Source of the DNA: Candidatus Thermoflexus tengchongensis
GTDB lineage: Bacteria > Chloroflexota > Anaerolineae > Thermoflexales > Thermoflexaceae
DNA: 64,000 bases
Reading direction: 5' to 3'
Assembly: GCA_016842085.1 (NCBI GenBank)
Contig: JAEVEX010000044.1
Coordinates: 176,111 to 240,110 of the forward strand
The notes beneath the pieces were generated by a model. The model had not been told where the DNA came from. It worked only from the letters and a program-made list of their open reading frames with translations, and did not search any database. Of the stretch, positions 9,462-19,487 are shown piece by piece. How positions within the stretch are numbered: the stretch's first letter is position 1; each line of letters opens with the position of its first letter. A program made the position numbers and the translations under genes.

Positions 9462-9554
9462 CGCTTTTCACCTCCGGGCGCTCACGACACGCGATCCTCC
9501 CAACGAGGGGCGATCGGCGAAGGGCCTGGAGCCCATGGCCGGATTCTACCTGGC

Positions 9555-9582
9555 GTGGGGCAACTGCGAGCAGTTGCCCCAC
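9555..9582. terminator. perfect 12-bp hairpin between LysM-M23 gene and the defence island
   Basis: GTGGGGCAACTG and its exact complement surround the four-base loop CGAG. It ends in the stop codon of the LysM-M23 gene, so it may terminate that operon, although no T-run follows. It shares the GGGGCAAC...GTTGCCCC core with the palindrome at 12654-12677. Confidence 0.55.
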
Positions 9583-10793
9583 TACTCCACCCCTTCCACC
9601 CACTGGCGCGGATCGACCGGGATGCCCCGCACCCGGATCTCCCAGTGCAGGTGGGCGCCGGTGGAGAGGCCGGTGTTCCCCACATAGCCCAGCGGATCCC
9701 CCGCCTTCACCGGCTGTCCGGGCTGGACGGCCACTGCGCTGAGATGCCAGTAGCCGCTGCACACCCCCCAGCCGTGGCGGAGGATCACCGCGTTGCCCCG
9801 CACGATCAGCGGCCCGGCGAAGGCCACCACGCCATCAGCCGGCGCATAGACCGGCGTCCCGACGGTCCCCCGCAGATCCAGCCCCTCGTGGTAACTGGTG
9901 TAAGGCCCTCCATTGTAAGAACGACGGGTGCCGAAGGGGGAGGTCACCTGAGGGTTCTCCACCGGATACCGGAAGGGGCCGCTCCAGCGCCGCTCGGGCT
10001 CAAAGGGCGTGCAGGCGGCTAAGACTTTCTCCCGCTCCTCCTGGACCAGCCGGGGATCCAGCAGGTTCTGGCGATCCGGCGGCAGGCGGATCGCCTCCCG
10101 CCCATAGGGCCCGGCGATCACCCGCACCTGGAGCTGGACCCTCACCGCCCGGCCGTCGGCATCGCGGGCGGTGAGGGTCAGAGGGTATACCCCCGGGGCC
10201 TGCAGCGCAGGCACGGCCAGCAGTCCCTCGCCGCCCTCCGCTGTCGGCGCCAGGGGATAATTCACCCCCAGGAAGGCCGCCTGCAGCGTCGCCGGCTGCG
10301 AGAGGCGAACGCGCACCGGGAACACCCGCCCCTGGACGGCCGGGGCCGGGCCCACCTGGATCTCCACAAACGGCGAGGGCCAGGCCGGGGGAGCGCCCGG
10401 GCCTTCCTCCGGGATCCGGAGGACCTGCCCGACGAAGATCCGGCTGGGGTTGTTCAAGCCGTTCATGGCCATCAGGCGCTCGACAGTGGTCCCATAGCGC
10501 AATGCGATGCGGTAAAGGGTCTCCCCGGGTTGAACGATATGAATCCGTCCGGGAGAAGGGGCGGAGGCACCGGTAGGGATAAGGAGAACCTGGCCCACGT
10601 AGATCAGGTTGGGATTCGTCAGGCCGTTGGCCTCCACAATCGCCGAGACCGTGGTTCCGAAGCGCGCCGCGATCCGCGTGAGGGTATCCCCAGGCTGCAC
10701 CGTATAGCGAACGGGCTCCTGAGCCTGGGCGGGCCGAACCATCGTCAGGGTCAACGCCAGCCCGATCAGGATCCCCCATCCTCCTCGCGCCAT
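9582..10793 (-). CDS. secreted LysM-M23 peptidoglycan peptidase
   Basis: A 403-aa exported protein with a signal peptide (MARGGWGILIGLAL ... AQAQE). Two LysM repeats lie at ~30-77 (YTVQPGDTLTRIAARFGTT) and ~83-130 (HIVQPGETLYRIALRYGTT). A linker and a C-terminal M23 metallopeptidase follow, with YHEGLDL (~299) and HLHWEIR (~380) carrying zinc ligands. It should bind and cut or remodel peptidoglycan outside the membrane. GGAGG precedes the ATG at spacing ~7. The start overlaps the end of the DUF192 gene by 28 nt, so mazG, the DUF192 gene and this gene form one overlapping operon. Confidence 0.93.
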   Translation of the reverse strand: MARGGWGILIGLALTLTMVRPAQAQEPVRYTVQPGDTLTRIAARFGTTVSAIVEANGLTNPNLIYVGQVLLIPTGASAPSPGRIHIVQPGETLYRIALRYGTTVERLMAMNGLNNPSRIFVGQVLRIPEEGPGAPPAWPSPFVEIQVGPAPAVQGRVFPVRVRLSQPATLQAAFLGVNYPLAPTAEGGEGLLAVPALQAPGVYPLTLTARDADGRAVRVQLQVRVIAGPYGREAIRLPPDRQNLLDPRLVQEEREKVLAACTPFEPERRWSGPFRYPVENPQVTSPFGTRRSYNGGPYTSYHEGLDLRGTVGTPVYAPADGVVAFAGPLIVRGNAVILRHGWGVCSGYWHLSAVAVQPGQPVKAGDPLGYVGNTGLSTGAHLHWEIRVRGIPVDPRQWVEGVE

Positions 10794-11137
10794 ATCCAGA
10801 CCTCCCCCATGCGGGCATGGGCCAGCAGACGCACGGGCCCTTCGATCAGGTAACGGGCCGGGCGCGGCGGGATATACACCCGGAAGGGGCGGGCTTCCAC
10901 CGCGTGGACGATCCGCCCGGCCTCATCCAGCCAGATGGCGGCGATGGGGAAGAACACGAAGAACATATGGATGGCGGTTTCCCACCGGCCGGCCCGGGGG
11001 AACACGAAGAAAAGGCCTTCCTCCCCCATCCGGCGGCGGAACATCCATCCGCGCCCGCGGCACCACCACGAGCGGCAGGGCCGCAGCCGGGCCAGCAGCT
11101 GTCCGTCCTGGTCATAGAGAAGGATCCGCGGGGCCAT
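10766..11137 (-). CDS. DUF192 family protein
   Basis: 123 aa, matching DUF192 by the ordered blocks GRGWMFRRRMGEEGLFFVFP, IHMFFVFFPIAAIWLD and the C-terminal PPRPARYLIEGP. DUF192 domains form small beta-rich folds of unknown biochemical role and are usually exported, but no signal peptide is visible here. It overlaps the mazG 3' end by 26 nt and the LysM-M23 5' end by 28 nt. Function cannot be stated beyond the family. Confidence 0.88.
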   Translation of the reverse strand: MAPRILLYDQDGQLLARLRPCRSWWCRGRGWMFRRRMGEEGLFFVFPRAGRWETAIHMFFVFFPIAAIWLDEAGRIVHAVEARPFRVYIPPRPARYLIEGPVRLLAHARMGEVWIWREEDGGS

Positions 11138-12593
11138 CGGGGGCGCCTGGGGAAGATTCCTGCTTCACCTGAGCCCACAACGCCTCCATTTCTTCCGGCG
11201 AGAGCTCCTGGAGCCGCCGGCCCTGCGCGGCGGCGAGGGCCTCCATCTGACGGAACCGGCGGGCGAAGCGGGCGTTGGCCTCCCGGAGGGCGGCCTCCGG
11301 ATCGATCCCCCAGTGCCGGGCAAGCTGCGCCAGGGTGAAGAGCAGATCCCCGAACTCCGCCGCCCGATGGGCCGGATCCGCCGCGGCGGCGATCTCTCGG
11401 AGCTCCTCCTGGAGCTTCTCGAGAACCCCCTCGGCGTCCGACCAGTCGAACTTCAGTCGGGCGGCCCGCTCGCCGTAGGCCGCCGCCTGGGCCAGCGCGG
11501 GCAGGCCCTTCGGCACGCCGTCCAGGGCGGAGGCGGCCTGGCCCCGCTCCGCCTTCTCCTGCTGCTTGATCTGCTCCCAGTTCTCCAGCACCTGCCGGAC
11601 GCCGGCGACCCGCAGATCCCCGAACACGTGGGGATGCCGGCGGCGGATCTTCTCGTTCACATGGGCGATGACCTCGGCCATCGAGAACTCCCCGCTTTCG
11701 ACCGCGATCTGGCTGTGGAAAACGATCTGCAGCAGGAGATCCCCCAGCTCCTCCTTCAGACGGTGGGGATCATCGGCGTCCAGGGCCTCCAGGACTTCAT
11801 AGGCTTCCTCCAGCAGATTGGAGCGCAGGCTCTGATGGGTTTGCTCCCGATCCCACGGACAACCCTCGGGGGAACGGAGGTGCGCGATGGTGTCCTGGAA
11901 GGTCTCGAAGGCACCGGGTCGGGCCAGGGGCGGCACATAAAGGGCGGTCAGCGGGGTGAAATCCGACCGATGGTCCAGCTGATAGAGGGGGAAAGTGGCC
12001 TGCCGGGCCTCCGGAAGCCCCGCGGCATCGATCAGCGTCACCGGGTGCTCCGGGGGATACTGATTCATCAGGGTGAGCTTGAGATCCGCCGCCACCGCCC
12101 GGCTGTCCAGCTGGGCGATCAGCGCAGGGCGATCCGGGTTCAGGGGCGGATGATACCGCTCGGCCACCTCGAAGGCGTCCGCGATCTGGAGGCCATCCAG
12201 CGCGTCCAGGCCCAGGAGCTCCAGAGCGGGTTCGATGAAGCTGAGGCCGTGGATGATCCGGACGGGGATACCGGCCCCGGCGGCCAGGGCGCGGATCCGG
12301 GCCACGGTGGCCTCCCCCACGAAGGGGGACCCGGGCACCGCGTAGCAGACGCCCTCCGGCCGTCGGCCCAGCTCCAGGACGGCGCGGGCGATCCGCTCGT
12401 AGACCGCCTCCAGGGTTTCCTCTTCCGCGTAGACCGCATCGAAGTCGTGAACCGTCAGGTGGGGCGGCAACGCAGCCACCGCCGGATGCCGCCGGGTCCG
12501 CACGTAGATCTCCCGCAGTCCCTCCAGGACCTCCACCGCCTCCCGGGTCCAGTATCGGGGATCCCCGGGGCCCAAACCCAGGATGATGATCAC
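11112..12593 (-). CDS. mazG: MazG nucleoside triphosphate pyrophosphohydrolase with N-terminal tetrapyrrole-methylase domain
   Basis: A 493-aa two-part protein. Residues 1-~200 are a tetrapyrrole (SAM) methylase-like domain (IIILGLGPGDPRYWTREA at the N-terminus). Residues ~235-340 are a MazG pyrophosphohydrolase domain (SPEGCPWDREQTH, LLEEAYEVLEAL, EELGDLLLQIVFH), followed by a second weaker MazG-like repeat to ~470. YabN-type fusions of this layout hydrolyse NTPs to NMP and pyrophosphate and are thought to clean the nucleotide pool. The methylase half probably binds a ligand rather than catalysing tetrapyrrole methylation, which is inference. It is the first gene of the mazG-DUF192-LysM operon. 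Confidence 0.93.
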   Translation of the reverse strand: MIIILGLGPGDPRYWTREAVEVLEGLREIYVRTRRHPAVAALPPHLTVHDFDAVYAEEETLEAVYERIARAVLELGRRPEGVCYAVPGSPFVGEATVARIRALAAGAGIPVRIIHGLSFIEPALELLGLDALDGLQIADAFEVAERYHPPLNPDRPALIAQLDSRAVAADLKLTLMNQYPPEHPVTLIDAAGLPEARQATFPLYQLDHRSDFTPLTALYVPPLARPGAFETFQDTIAHLRSPEGCPWDREQTHQSLRSNLLEEAYEVLEALDADDPHRLKEELGDLLLQIVFHSQIAVESGEFSMAEVIAHVNEKIRRRHPHVFGDLRVAGVRQVLENWEQIKQQEKAERGQAASALDGVPKGLPALAQAAAYGERAARLKFDWSDAEGVLEKLQEELREIAAAADPAHRAAEFGDLLFTLAQLARHWGIDPEAALREANARFARRFRQMEALAAAQGRRLQELSPEEMEALWAQVKQESSPGAPDGPADPSL

Positions 12594-12653
12594 GCTCCCG
12601 CCTCCCGGGAGAAAGAGATCGAACGTTCAGGTGAAAGGACCATGCGGCCGGCT

Positions 12654-12677
12654 CGGGCAACGGCCAGCCGTTGCCCG
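12654..12677. repeat. GGGCAACGGC palindrome upstream of mazG
   Basis: CGGGCAACGGC and its exact complement are separated by two bases. It resembles the hairpin at 9555-9582 and is likely a second, minor family of intergenic palindromes. Confidence 0.6.
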
Positions 12678-12744
12678 GCGGGCTTCCCCCCATGCCGACG
12701 TGAGCCCAGGACCTGGGCCGCTGCTCCGCCCTTCAGCGGATCGG

Positions 12745-14064
12745 CTATGCCCGGGGGAGATACCAGCCCACCGTCCGGCTGGCGCGCGTGAGATACGTGC
12801 GGGCGACCCGCTGCACATCCTCGGGGGTCACCCGGGCCAAGCGCTCCAGATAGGTTTCGAACCAGGTGTAATCCGCGAAGATCTCGCTCCAGCCATACCA
12901 GAAGCCCTGGTTGGTCACCGACTCGCTGCTGTAAGCGAAGTCGGCGCGCGCCTGCTTGAGGGCCTTCTCGAACTCCTCCGGGCGGATGAGCTCCGATTGC
13001 AGGCGCTGGATCTCGGCCTCGATGATCGCTTCCGCCTCTTCGGGCCGCCGGCCGGGCTGCAGGGTGACCGTGAGGCTATACAGGAAGGGCTCCACGGTGG
13101 GGATCAGGCTGCTTCCCACCTCGGCGGCGATCCGCGGCTCCACCAGCGCCCGATAGAGCCGCGAGGTCTTGTTGGACGTGCCGCCGCTGAAGCTGAGGGA
13201 GCCCGAACCGGCCAGCACGGCGTTCAGGATCACCAGGGGCATGAAGTCCGGATGGGTCGCCTCCGGGGCGTGATAGGCGATCTCGAGGTAGGCGGTGTTC
13301 CCCTCCCCCTCCACGACGACCCGACGTTCCCCCCGCTGGGGGGGCTCCACCGCCCGCAGGCGGGGGATCTCGAGGGCCGGGCGGATCCGGCCGAAGGCCC
13401 GCTCGATGGCCCGCAACGCCTCCGGGATGCGAAAATCCCCCACCGCCACCGCGACGGCGTTGTTGGGGGCGTAATAGGTCCGGTAATGGCGGTAGAGATC
13501 CTCCCGGGTCATCGTCTGGAGATCCCCCGGCCACCCGATGACGTCGTGGCCGTAAGGATGGGCCTGGAACGCGAGGGCCTGCACCTGCTCGCTCAGCAGG
13601 AAAAGGGGGTTGTTCTCGGCCCCGTGCCGTTCGGAGAGGATCACCGTCCGCTCCGCCTCCACCTCCTTCGGGTGGAAGAGGGCCTTCGTCATCCGATCCG
13701 CCTCGATCTCCGGCGCGATCGTCCACCGATCCGAGGGCAGGGTCTCGAAATAGGCGGTGAAATCCAGCCAGGTGAACCCGTTCCAGGTCCCTCCCTCCCG
13801 GGAGATCAGCCGGTCCAGCGTCCCCTTCGGATAGGTGGGGGTGCCCTTGAAGAGCATGTGTTCCACCCAGTGGGAGATCCCGGTGAGGCCGGTGGGCTCA
13901 TCCCGGCTCCCCACGCGATACCAGACCCAGAACGTGACCACCGGGGCGTGGTGCTGTTCTTTCAGCACCACCGTCAGCCCGTTGTCCAGCACCGTTTTCA
14001 GGAAGCCGTCCCGACGCACCGTTCGGAAACGTCGGGAGCTCCGGGAGACCGATCGCCGCGCCAT
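12745..14064 (-). CDS. M16 family zinc metallopeptidase (insulinase/processing peptidase-like)
   Basis: The start is MARRSVSRSSRRF, preceded by GAGGTGAAGG, giving 439 aa. The frame upstream of it is non-coding in character. The inverted zinc motif HWVEH is near residue 63, preceded by TGISHW and followed by MLFKGT. The third ligand lies in the ERTVILSER region ~75 residues later. Length and domain order fit a two-lobed M16B peptidase, used in bacteria for peptide or processing-type cleavage. The next gene upstream, a small membrane protein, ends 5 nt before the start, so they are cotranscribed. Confidence 0.92.
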   Translation of the reverse strand: MARRSVSRSSRRFRTVRRDGFLKTVLDNGLTVVLKEQHHAPVVTFWVWYRVGSRDEPTGLTGISHWVEHMLFKGTPTYPKGTLDRLISREGGTWNGFTWLDFTAYFETLPSDRWTIAPEIEADRMTKALFHPKEVEAERTVILSERHGAENNPLFLLSEQVQALAFQAHPYGHDVIGWPGDLQTMTREDLYRHYRTYYAPNNAVAVAVGDFRIPEALRAIERAFGRIRPALEIPRLRAVEPPQRGERRVVVEGEGNTAYLEIAYHAPEATHPDFMPLVILNAVLAGSGSLSFSGGTSNKTSRLYRALVEPRIAAEVGSSLIPTVEPFLYSLTVTLQPGRRPEEAEAIIEAEIQRLQSELIRPEEFEKALKQARADFAYSSESVTNQGFWYGWSEIFADYTWFETYLERLARVTPEDVQRVARTYLTRASRTVGWYLPRA

Positions 14065-14069
14065 CGCCT

Positions 14070-14309
14070 TCACCTCAGCAGATGAGGCAGAAGGAAGGCC
14101 AGGATGATCTGGCCGCTGAACAGAAGCGCCGCCAGCACGCCGATGCGGCGCAGATCCCGCCGCACGTAGGAGTAATCGTAATTCGCCAGGCTGGATGCCG
14201 GCCGCCGGGCCGGAGCCGGCGAAGCGGACACCGGGATCTCCCGGGCCGGAGCTGGAGCCGTCCGGGCCGGGGCAGGAACCGTGGATCGCACCCGTCGTTT
14301 CTTGGCCAT
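14070..14309 (-). CDS. small single-pass membrane protein, Ala/Pro-rich
   Basis: 79 aa: a basic N-terminus (MAKKRRVR), an Ala/Pro-rich flexible stretch (~10-40), the sequence LANYDYSYVRRDLRRI, and one C-terminal membrane helix (VLAALLFSGQIILAFLLPHLL). No family was recognised. Its position 5 nt before the M16 peptidase and in the same direction suggests a coupled membrane-anchored accessory. Function unknown. Confidence 0.72.
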   Translation of the reverse strand: MAKKRRVRSTVPAPARTAPAPAREIPVSASPAPARRPASSLANYDYSYVRRDLRRIGVLAALLFSGQIILAFLLPHLLR

Positions 14310-14340
14310 CCGGATCCCACTCCTGAAGGAAGATCATTTC

Positions 14341-14369
14341 GCAGGGGCGACCCGGCGGGTCGCCCCTGC
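14341..14369. repeat. REP-like palindrome, intergenic copy between rny and the small membrane gene
   Basis: GCAGGGGCGACCC and its exact complement have a three-base loop (13-bp arms). It is the same family as the copies clustered around the RAYT ~10 kb away and the only copy found outside the island in this window. Confidence 0.88.
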
Positions 14370-14566
14370 GTTATGCGCCCACCGTATCCAGGATCCATCC
14401 CATCCCGGATGGGATTGGGCATCGCGATGAATTCGTCCCCATTCAACACCCCATTGGGGGCGCACCTGGGCCGTGCGGAACCCTTCCTCTCACACGATGC
14501 GCCCTCTGGTTCCATCCCAGGAAAGAGCCCGGAGGCGGAACCCCTCGCCGGATCCCTCCCGGCTTC

Positions 14567-16132
14567 TCAGCGGGCGATCTCCACCGCCCGGGTCTCCCGG
14601 ATCACGGTGACCTTGATCTGCCCGGGATACTGCATGGTCTCTTCGATCTTGCGGGCGATCTCCCGGGACATCCGGATGATGGCGAGGTCATCCACCTCCT
14701 CGGGCTTCACGATGATACGGATCTCCCGGCCGGCCTGGATCGCGTAGCATTCGGCGACGCCGGGATAGGAGCGGGCCAGGTTCTCCAGATCCTGGATCCG
14801 CTTGAGATACATCTCCAGGGTCTCCCGGCGGGCACCCGGCCGGGCGCCGGAGATGGCATCGGCGGCCTCCACAATCACCGCCTCAATACACTCCTGCGGG
14901 ACCTCGTGATGGTGGCTGGCGATGCAGTTGACCACCTTGGGTGGCGCCCCGTAGCGTCGGGCCAGCTCCGCGCCGATCAGGGCGTGGGTGCCCTCCACCT
15001 GATGGTCCACTGCCTTCCCGATGTCATGCAGCAGCCCACCCATCCGGGCGATCCGCACATCGGCGCCCAGCTCCGCCGCGATCATCCCGGCCAGCCAGGC
15101 GACCTCGACCGCGTGATGCAGCTGGTTCTGGCCGTAACTGGTCCGGAACTTCAAACGGCCCAGGAGGCGGATGAGCTCGGGGTGCAGGCCGGTGACGCCT
15201 GCCGCGGCCGCGGCCTGCTGACCTTCTTCCCAGATGATCCGCTCCACCTCCTCCCGGGCCTCGGCCACCACCTTCTCGATCCGCGCCGGATGGATCCGCC
15301 CGTCCTGGATCAGGCGGGTGAGGGCGATGCGGGCGATTTCCCGGCGCACCGGATCATGGGAGGAGAGGGTGATGGCCTCCGGGGTGTCGTCCACGATGAT
15401 CTCCACCCCGGTGATCTTCTCCAGGGCGCGGATGTTCCGGCCGTTCCGCCCGATGATGCGCCCTTTCATCTCATCGTTCGGCAGGGGCACCACCGAGACG
15501 GTCAATTCGGCGACCTGCTCGCTGGCGATGCGCTGGATGGCGGTCGCGATGATCTCGCGGGCGCGCTCCTCCGCCTGAATCCGGGCTTCGGCCTCGATCT
15601 GCCGGTAAAGGCGGGCCATATCTTCCCGCGCTTCTTTTTCCACCATCTCCAGCAGGGCCTGACGGGCCTGCTCGACGGTCATCCCGGCCACCTGCTCCAG
15701 GGCGGCCCGGCGCTCCTCCTCAAAACGGCTGATGGCCGCCTGCAGCTGAGCGCTCTGGCGATCCAGTTCCGCCTGGCGCTCGTTCAGACGGCGCTCCTGC
15801 TTCTCCAGCCGTTCCGCCCGGCGATCCAGCTCCTCCCGTCGATGGCGCAGGCGTTCTTCTTCTTTGCGGAGGTCGGCCCGCCACCGGCGCAGCTCCGATT
15901 CGGTCGCCTCCCGAAGGCGGAGGGCTTCATCCTTTGCTTGAAGCAGAAGCTCCGCCGCCTGTTGTTTGGCTTCCTCGATCAGCCGTTGGGATTCCTGTCG
16001 TGCGGCTTCGATCTCACTCCGGAGCTGTTCTCGAATCCGTTGCTGGACCAGTTGCTTTCCCAGGAACCATCCCAGCGCACCGCCGCCGATAACTCCGATT
16101 GCGGCCAGCGGGACAATGATCAGCCAGTCCAT
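14567..16132 (-). CDS. rny: ribonuclease Y
   Basis: 521 aa, the normal RNase Y length and layout. An N-terminal membrane anchor ([20 protein letters not shown]) precedes a long charged coiled coil (~25-200, [26 protein letters not shown]). Then come a KH RNA-binding domain (~205-270, [17 protein letters not shown]) and an HD domain with [11 protein letters not shown] near 370 and IASHHHE. It is the membrane-bound endoribonuclease that initiates mRNA decay. It lies downstream of recA and recX on the same strand, with a 94-nt gap to recX. Confidence 0.96.
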   Translation of the reverse strand: MDWLIIVPLAAIGVIGGGALGWFLGKQLVQQRIREQLRSEIEAARQESQRLIEEAKQQAAELLLQAKDEALRLREATESELRRWRADLRKEEERLRHRREELDRRAERLEKQERRLNERQAELDRQSAQLQAAISRFEEERRAALEQVAGMTVEQARQALLEMVEKEAREDMARLYRQIEAEARIQAEERAREIIATAIQRIASEQVAELTVSVVPLPNDEMKGRIIGRNGRNIRALEKITGVEIIVDDTPEAITLSSHDPVRREIARIALTRLIQDGRIHPARIEKVVAEAREEVERIIWEEGQQAAAAAGVTGLHPELIRLLGRLKFRTSYGQNQLHHAVEVAWLAGMIAAELGADVRIARMGGLLHDIGKAVDHQVEGTHALIGAELARRYGAPPKVVNCIASHHHEVPQECIEAVIVEAADAISGARPGARRETLEMYLKRIQDLENLARSYPGVAECYAIQAGREIRIIVKPEEVDDLAIIRMSREIARKIEETMQYPGQIKVTVIRETRAVEIAR

Positions 16133-16226
16133 GATGTATCCTGTCTCGATTGGGATGCGAGAAATTCCCTTCTTCTGGGGGTTTGGAGAGCCTGGCCTCC
16201 CAAACCCCCATCGGATCAGCGCCTGC

Positions 16227-16865
16227 TCAATCTATGGAAAGATCTTCCTCCTTCTCTTGCTCCAGGGTTCGGAGGATCTCCATCACCAGCTCTCCATCGA
16301 ACCCCCGGCGGATCAGGTATCCGGCCAGACGCCGCCGGAAGGTGGAGGGGTCCAGCCCCCGCAACCGTCGGGCCCGTTCATGGGCCAGGCGCAGGGCGAG
16401 GGCGCGCTCATCGGGGGAGGCCTCCTGGAGAACCTCCCGGATGATGGGGAGGGGAACGCCTTTGCGCCGGAGCTCCACCTGGAGGGCCCGGCGGCTGCGC
16501 GGCCGGAACGCCGTCCGGTTCTCCACCCAGAACCGGGCGAAGGCCCGATCATCCACCAGCCCCACGCGCCGGAGCCGTTCCAGCTCCGCTTCCACGGTCC
16601 GGGCATCGAAGCCTTTCCGGCGCAGGTAGTCTGCGACTTCCCGTTCGCTGCGCGGGCGATAACTCAGGAACCGGAGGGCGATCTCATGGGCCTGTTCCAG
16701 AAGATCCCGTTCCAGGAGCTGATGGATTTCTTCATCGGTGAGCACCTGGCCCGGGCGTAGCCGCGCGGCCTCTACCGCCGTCAGCTGGAACGCCCGACGG
16801 CCGTCCAGATAAACGGCCACGCGGCCGCTTTTCAGCGCTCGTAAACCGGTGATTCGACCGCCCAT
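16227..16865 (-). CDS. recX: regulatory protein RecX
   Basis: 212 aa with the helical-repeat RecX fold: [25 protein letters not shown] in the middle and [19 protein letters not shown] at the C-terminus. RecX caps RecA filaments and lowers recombinase activity. It lies 86 nt downstream of recA on the same strand, the classical recA-recX arrangement, so the two are probably cotranscribed. The N-terminal ~50 residues carry the extra beta segment seen in long RecX proteins. Confidence 0.93.
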   Translation of the reverse strand: MGGRITGLRALKSGRVAVYLDGRRAFQLTAVEAARLRPGQVLTDEEIHQLLERDLLEQAHEIALRFLSYRPRSEREVADYLRRKGFDARTVEAELERLRRVGLVDDRAFARFWVENRTAFRPRSRRALQVELRRKGVPLPIIREVLQEASPDERALALRLAHERARRLRGLDPSTFRRRLAGYLIRRGFDGELVMEILRTLEQEKEEDLSID

Positions 16866-16951
16866 GGAGCCTCGGCGTGAGAGAAAGATCCCTCACCAGG
16901 AAGCGGGCCTCGCCTTCCCGACTGGCGATCCCCGTTCCGATCCAGGCCGGG

Positions 16952-18013
16952 TTATTCGGCCTCCAGGATGGGAGCGGCCTCCTCGGCGCCCTCCGCGCTC
17001 ACCCCGAGGCGTTTGAGGGAGGCCGCACGGGCGGCGTTCTCCCGGATCTGGCGCTCCAGCTCCTCCAGCAATTCCGGATGGGCTTTCAGGAACTCACGGG
17101 CGTTCTCCCGGCCCTGACCCAGACGGGTGTCTCCATACATAAAGAAAGTGCCCCGCTTCGTGACCAGCCCCAGTTCGGTCGCCAGGTCCAGGATGTCCCC
17201 GGCCTTGCTGATCCCCTCGTTGTAGAGAATATCGAACTCCGCCTCGCGGAAGGGCGGAGCCACCTTGTTCTTCGTCACCCGAACCCGGACCCGGCTGCCG
17301 ATGATCTCGCCGCCCGCTTTCAGGTTCTGCAGGCGACGGATCTCCAGGCGGACCGAGGCGTAGAACTTGAGGGCCATGCCGCCGGTGGTGGTCTCCGGGT
17401 TGCCGAACATCGTGCCGATCTTCATCCGCAGCTGGTTGGTGAAGAGCATCGCTGTGTTGGACTGGCGGATGGCCCCGGCGAGTTTGCGCAGGGCCTGGCT
17501 CATCAGGCGCGCCTGGAGCCCCACGTGGGCGTCGCCCATCTCCCCCTCGATCTCCGCCCGGGGCACCAGCGCCGCCACCGAGTCCACCACCACCACATCC
17601 ACGGCCCCGCTGCGAATCAGGGTTTCCGCAATCTCCAGGGCCTGCTCCCCGGTGTCCGGCTGTGCCACATAGAGGTTATCGACATCCACGCCGCATCGCT
17701 GGGCATAGTGAGGATCGAGGGCGTGCTCCATATCGATGAACGCCGCAATCCCGCCCCGCTTCTGAGCCTCCGCGATGACATGGAGACAGAGGGTTGTCTT
17801 CCCGGAGGCCTCCGGGCCGTAGATCTCGGTGATCCGCCCTCGGGGGATCCCCCCTACGCCTAAGGCCAGATCCAGGGCCAGGGAGCCGGTGGGGATCACC
17901 TCCACCGGCTGCTGCACCGCCTCCCCCAGGCGCATGATCGTTCCTTCCCCGAATCGCTTCGTCAGCGTTAACACCGCCGTTTCCAGAGCCTTTCGTCGCG
18001 CGTCGTTCCCCAT
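16952..18013 (-). CDS. recA: recombinase RecA
   Basis: 353 aa, full length. Walker [10 protein letters not shown] (~67-75), the conserved MEHALDP block, [22 protein letters not shown], and the L2 loop region ([16 protein letters not shown]) are all present. The C-terminus is acidic ([13 protein letters not shown]). It catalyses strand exchange and stimulates LexA cleavage. The ATG follows GAGAGGTGA. I saw no clear LexA box of a known type in the 280-nt region upstream, so SOS control cannot be asserted. Confidence 0.98.
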   Translation of the reverse strand: MGNDARRKALETAVLTLTKRFGEGTIMRLGEAVQQPVEVIPTGSLALDLALGVGGIPRGRITEIYGPEASGKTTLCLHVIAEAQKRGGIAAFIDMEHALDPHYAQRCGVDVDNLYVAQPDTGEQALEIAETLIRSGAVDVVVVDSVAALVPRAEIEGEMGDAHVGLQARLMSQALRKLAGAIRQSNTAMLFTNQLRMKIGTMFGNPETTTGGMALKFYASVRLEIRRLQNLKAGGEIIGSRVRVRVTKNKVAPPFREAEFDILYNEGISKAGDILDLATELGLVTKRGTFFMYGDTRLGQGRENAREFLKAHPELLEELERQIRENAARAASLKRLGVSAEGAEEAAPILEAE

Positions 18014-18296
18014 CGCTCACCTCTCGCTCAGACTGGATCCATGGACAAGCCGCCTTTCGAGGGATCGCCCGACCGAAGTTCCTTGCTTTAAGCATAGTTT
18101 ACGTTTGGAAAGTCCAGCATGCAAACCTGTGCTGGGGATCCGCCAGGTTTACGCCATCGAGTTTGGATCGGGAAGGCGGGATATCCCCTTGCGGTGGTCC
18201 AGACGGGAAAGCCCCTGGATTCGGGGCTCCGGCTCCTGCAAATCCCGGCGAACGGGGCTAAGATGAAGGAGCCAGCTACCGGAGGGGAGAGGCACG

Positions 18297-19487
18297 GTGC
18301 GGGTTCCACGCTGGGTGCTGTTCCTGATCAGCTTCGCGGCGCTCATCTACATCACGGAGCGGTTGTGGCAGCTGTTCAGCATGTTCGCCGACCTGGTCCG
18401 CATGCTGGCCCTGGCCTGGCTGCTGGCTTACGTGCTTCATCCCCTGGTCGCCTGGCTGGATCGCGGGCCGTTCCCTGAATCGTGGCTGGAGGGCCTGATC
18501 CGCCGGGGGGTGCCTCCTCAACTCCGTGTCCTGATGCGCTTTCGAATCCCCTATGCCATCGGCGCCACGCTGGTTTACACCGGCCTGCTCACGGCGATGC
18601 TGATCGGCCTGCTGCTGGGGGTGCCCCTGCTGGTTCCCCAGGCTCTGGAGCTCACCACGTTGCTCACTTCCTATCTTCAGAAGGCGCCGGAGATCCTGGT
18701 GGAGCTCCAGCGGGATCTGGCCACGCGTCTTAACGTCCCGATGGAATCCCTGGCGATCCTCCCCTCCCGGGAGGCCTGGCAGGATCTGGCGCGGCTGGGG
18801 GCCGGCTGGGTGCTGCCGATCCTGGTGGAAACCGCCCGGCGGATCGGGGGAGGGCTGGTGGAGTTCCTGCTCATCCTGGCGTTGAGCTACTACACGATGC
18901 TGGACTGGCGGAACCTCTCCCGGGAGATCCTCTCGCTGATCCCACCGGCGTATCACGATGAGATCCGGGCGACCGCGGCGATCCTGGATCGCACCTTCGG
19001 GGGCTTCCTCCGGGGACAATTGCTGATCGCGCTGACCAACGGGCTGGTTACCTTCGTGGTGATGCTGGCCTTCGGCGCCCCCTTCGCGGGCCTGATCGCC
19101 ATGCTGTCGGCGCTGATCATCCTGATCCCGCTCATCGGGGCTCCGATCGCCCTCTGGGGGCCTCCGCTCACCCTATGGCTCCGGGGGGAGTGGAGCGCCG
19201 GGCTCTGGATGTGGATCGTCCTGCTGATCTACCAGCAGATCCTTTTTCATTTCCTGGTCCCCCGTATGCTGGGGGAGGCGACCGGGTTGCCGCCTTTGCT
19301 GACGCTGATCGCGGTGCTCATCGGAGTGCGCCTCTTCGGGTTCTGGGGCTTCGTCTTCGCCATTCCGGTGGCCGGCGCCGGATACAGCCTGATGTTTCTG
19401 CTGCTGACCTCCCGGGGTGCTTCTATCCGGGTGTCGGAGCCGTCCGCGGGATCACCGTCCATTGATCCGATCGAAGATCATAAATAA
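18297..19487 (+). CDS. AI-2E family (PerM/UPF0118) membrane permease
   Basis: 396 aa with a GTG start preceded by GGAGGGGAGA. Several hydrophobic helices: two at the N-terminus (VLFLISFAALIY and MLALAWLLAYVLHPL) and a cluster in the C-terminal half (LFGAPFAGLIAMLSALIILIPLIGAPIALWGPP). The conserved central block is LLILALSYYTMLDW and GQLLIALTNGLV. Family members move small molecules or ions; the substrate cannot be told from sequence. The gene is divergent from recA, with which it shares a 283-nt intergenic region, and its end overlaps a small gene on the other strand. Confidence 0.9.
   Translation: MRVPRWVLFLISFAALIYITERLWQLFSMFADLVRMLALAWLLAYVLHPLVAWLDRGPFPESWLEGLIRRGVPPQLRVLMRFRIPYAIGATLVYTGLLTAMLIGLLLGVPLLVPQALELTTLLTSYLQKAPEILVELQRDLATRLNVPMESLAILPSREAWQDLARLGAGWVLPILVETARRIGGGLVEFLLILALSYYTMLDWRNLSREILSLIPPAYHDEIRATAAILDRTFGGFLRGQLLIALTNGLVTFVVMLAFGAPFAGLIAMLSALIILIPLIGAPIALWGPPLTLWLRGEWSAGLWMWIVLLIYQQILFHFLVPRMLGEATGLPPLLTLIAVLIGVRLFGFWGFVFAIPVAGAGYSLMFLLLTSRGASIRVSEPSAGSPSIDPIEDHK

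Noticed and set aside
18014..18296. LexA/SOS box upstream of recA
   Set aside because: I found no convincing palindrome of a known LexA type; the AT-rich patch near 18085-18115 is not enough.
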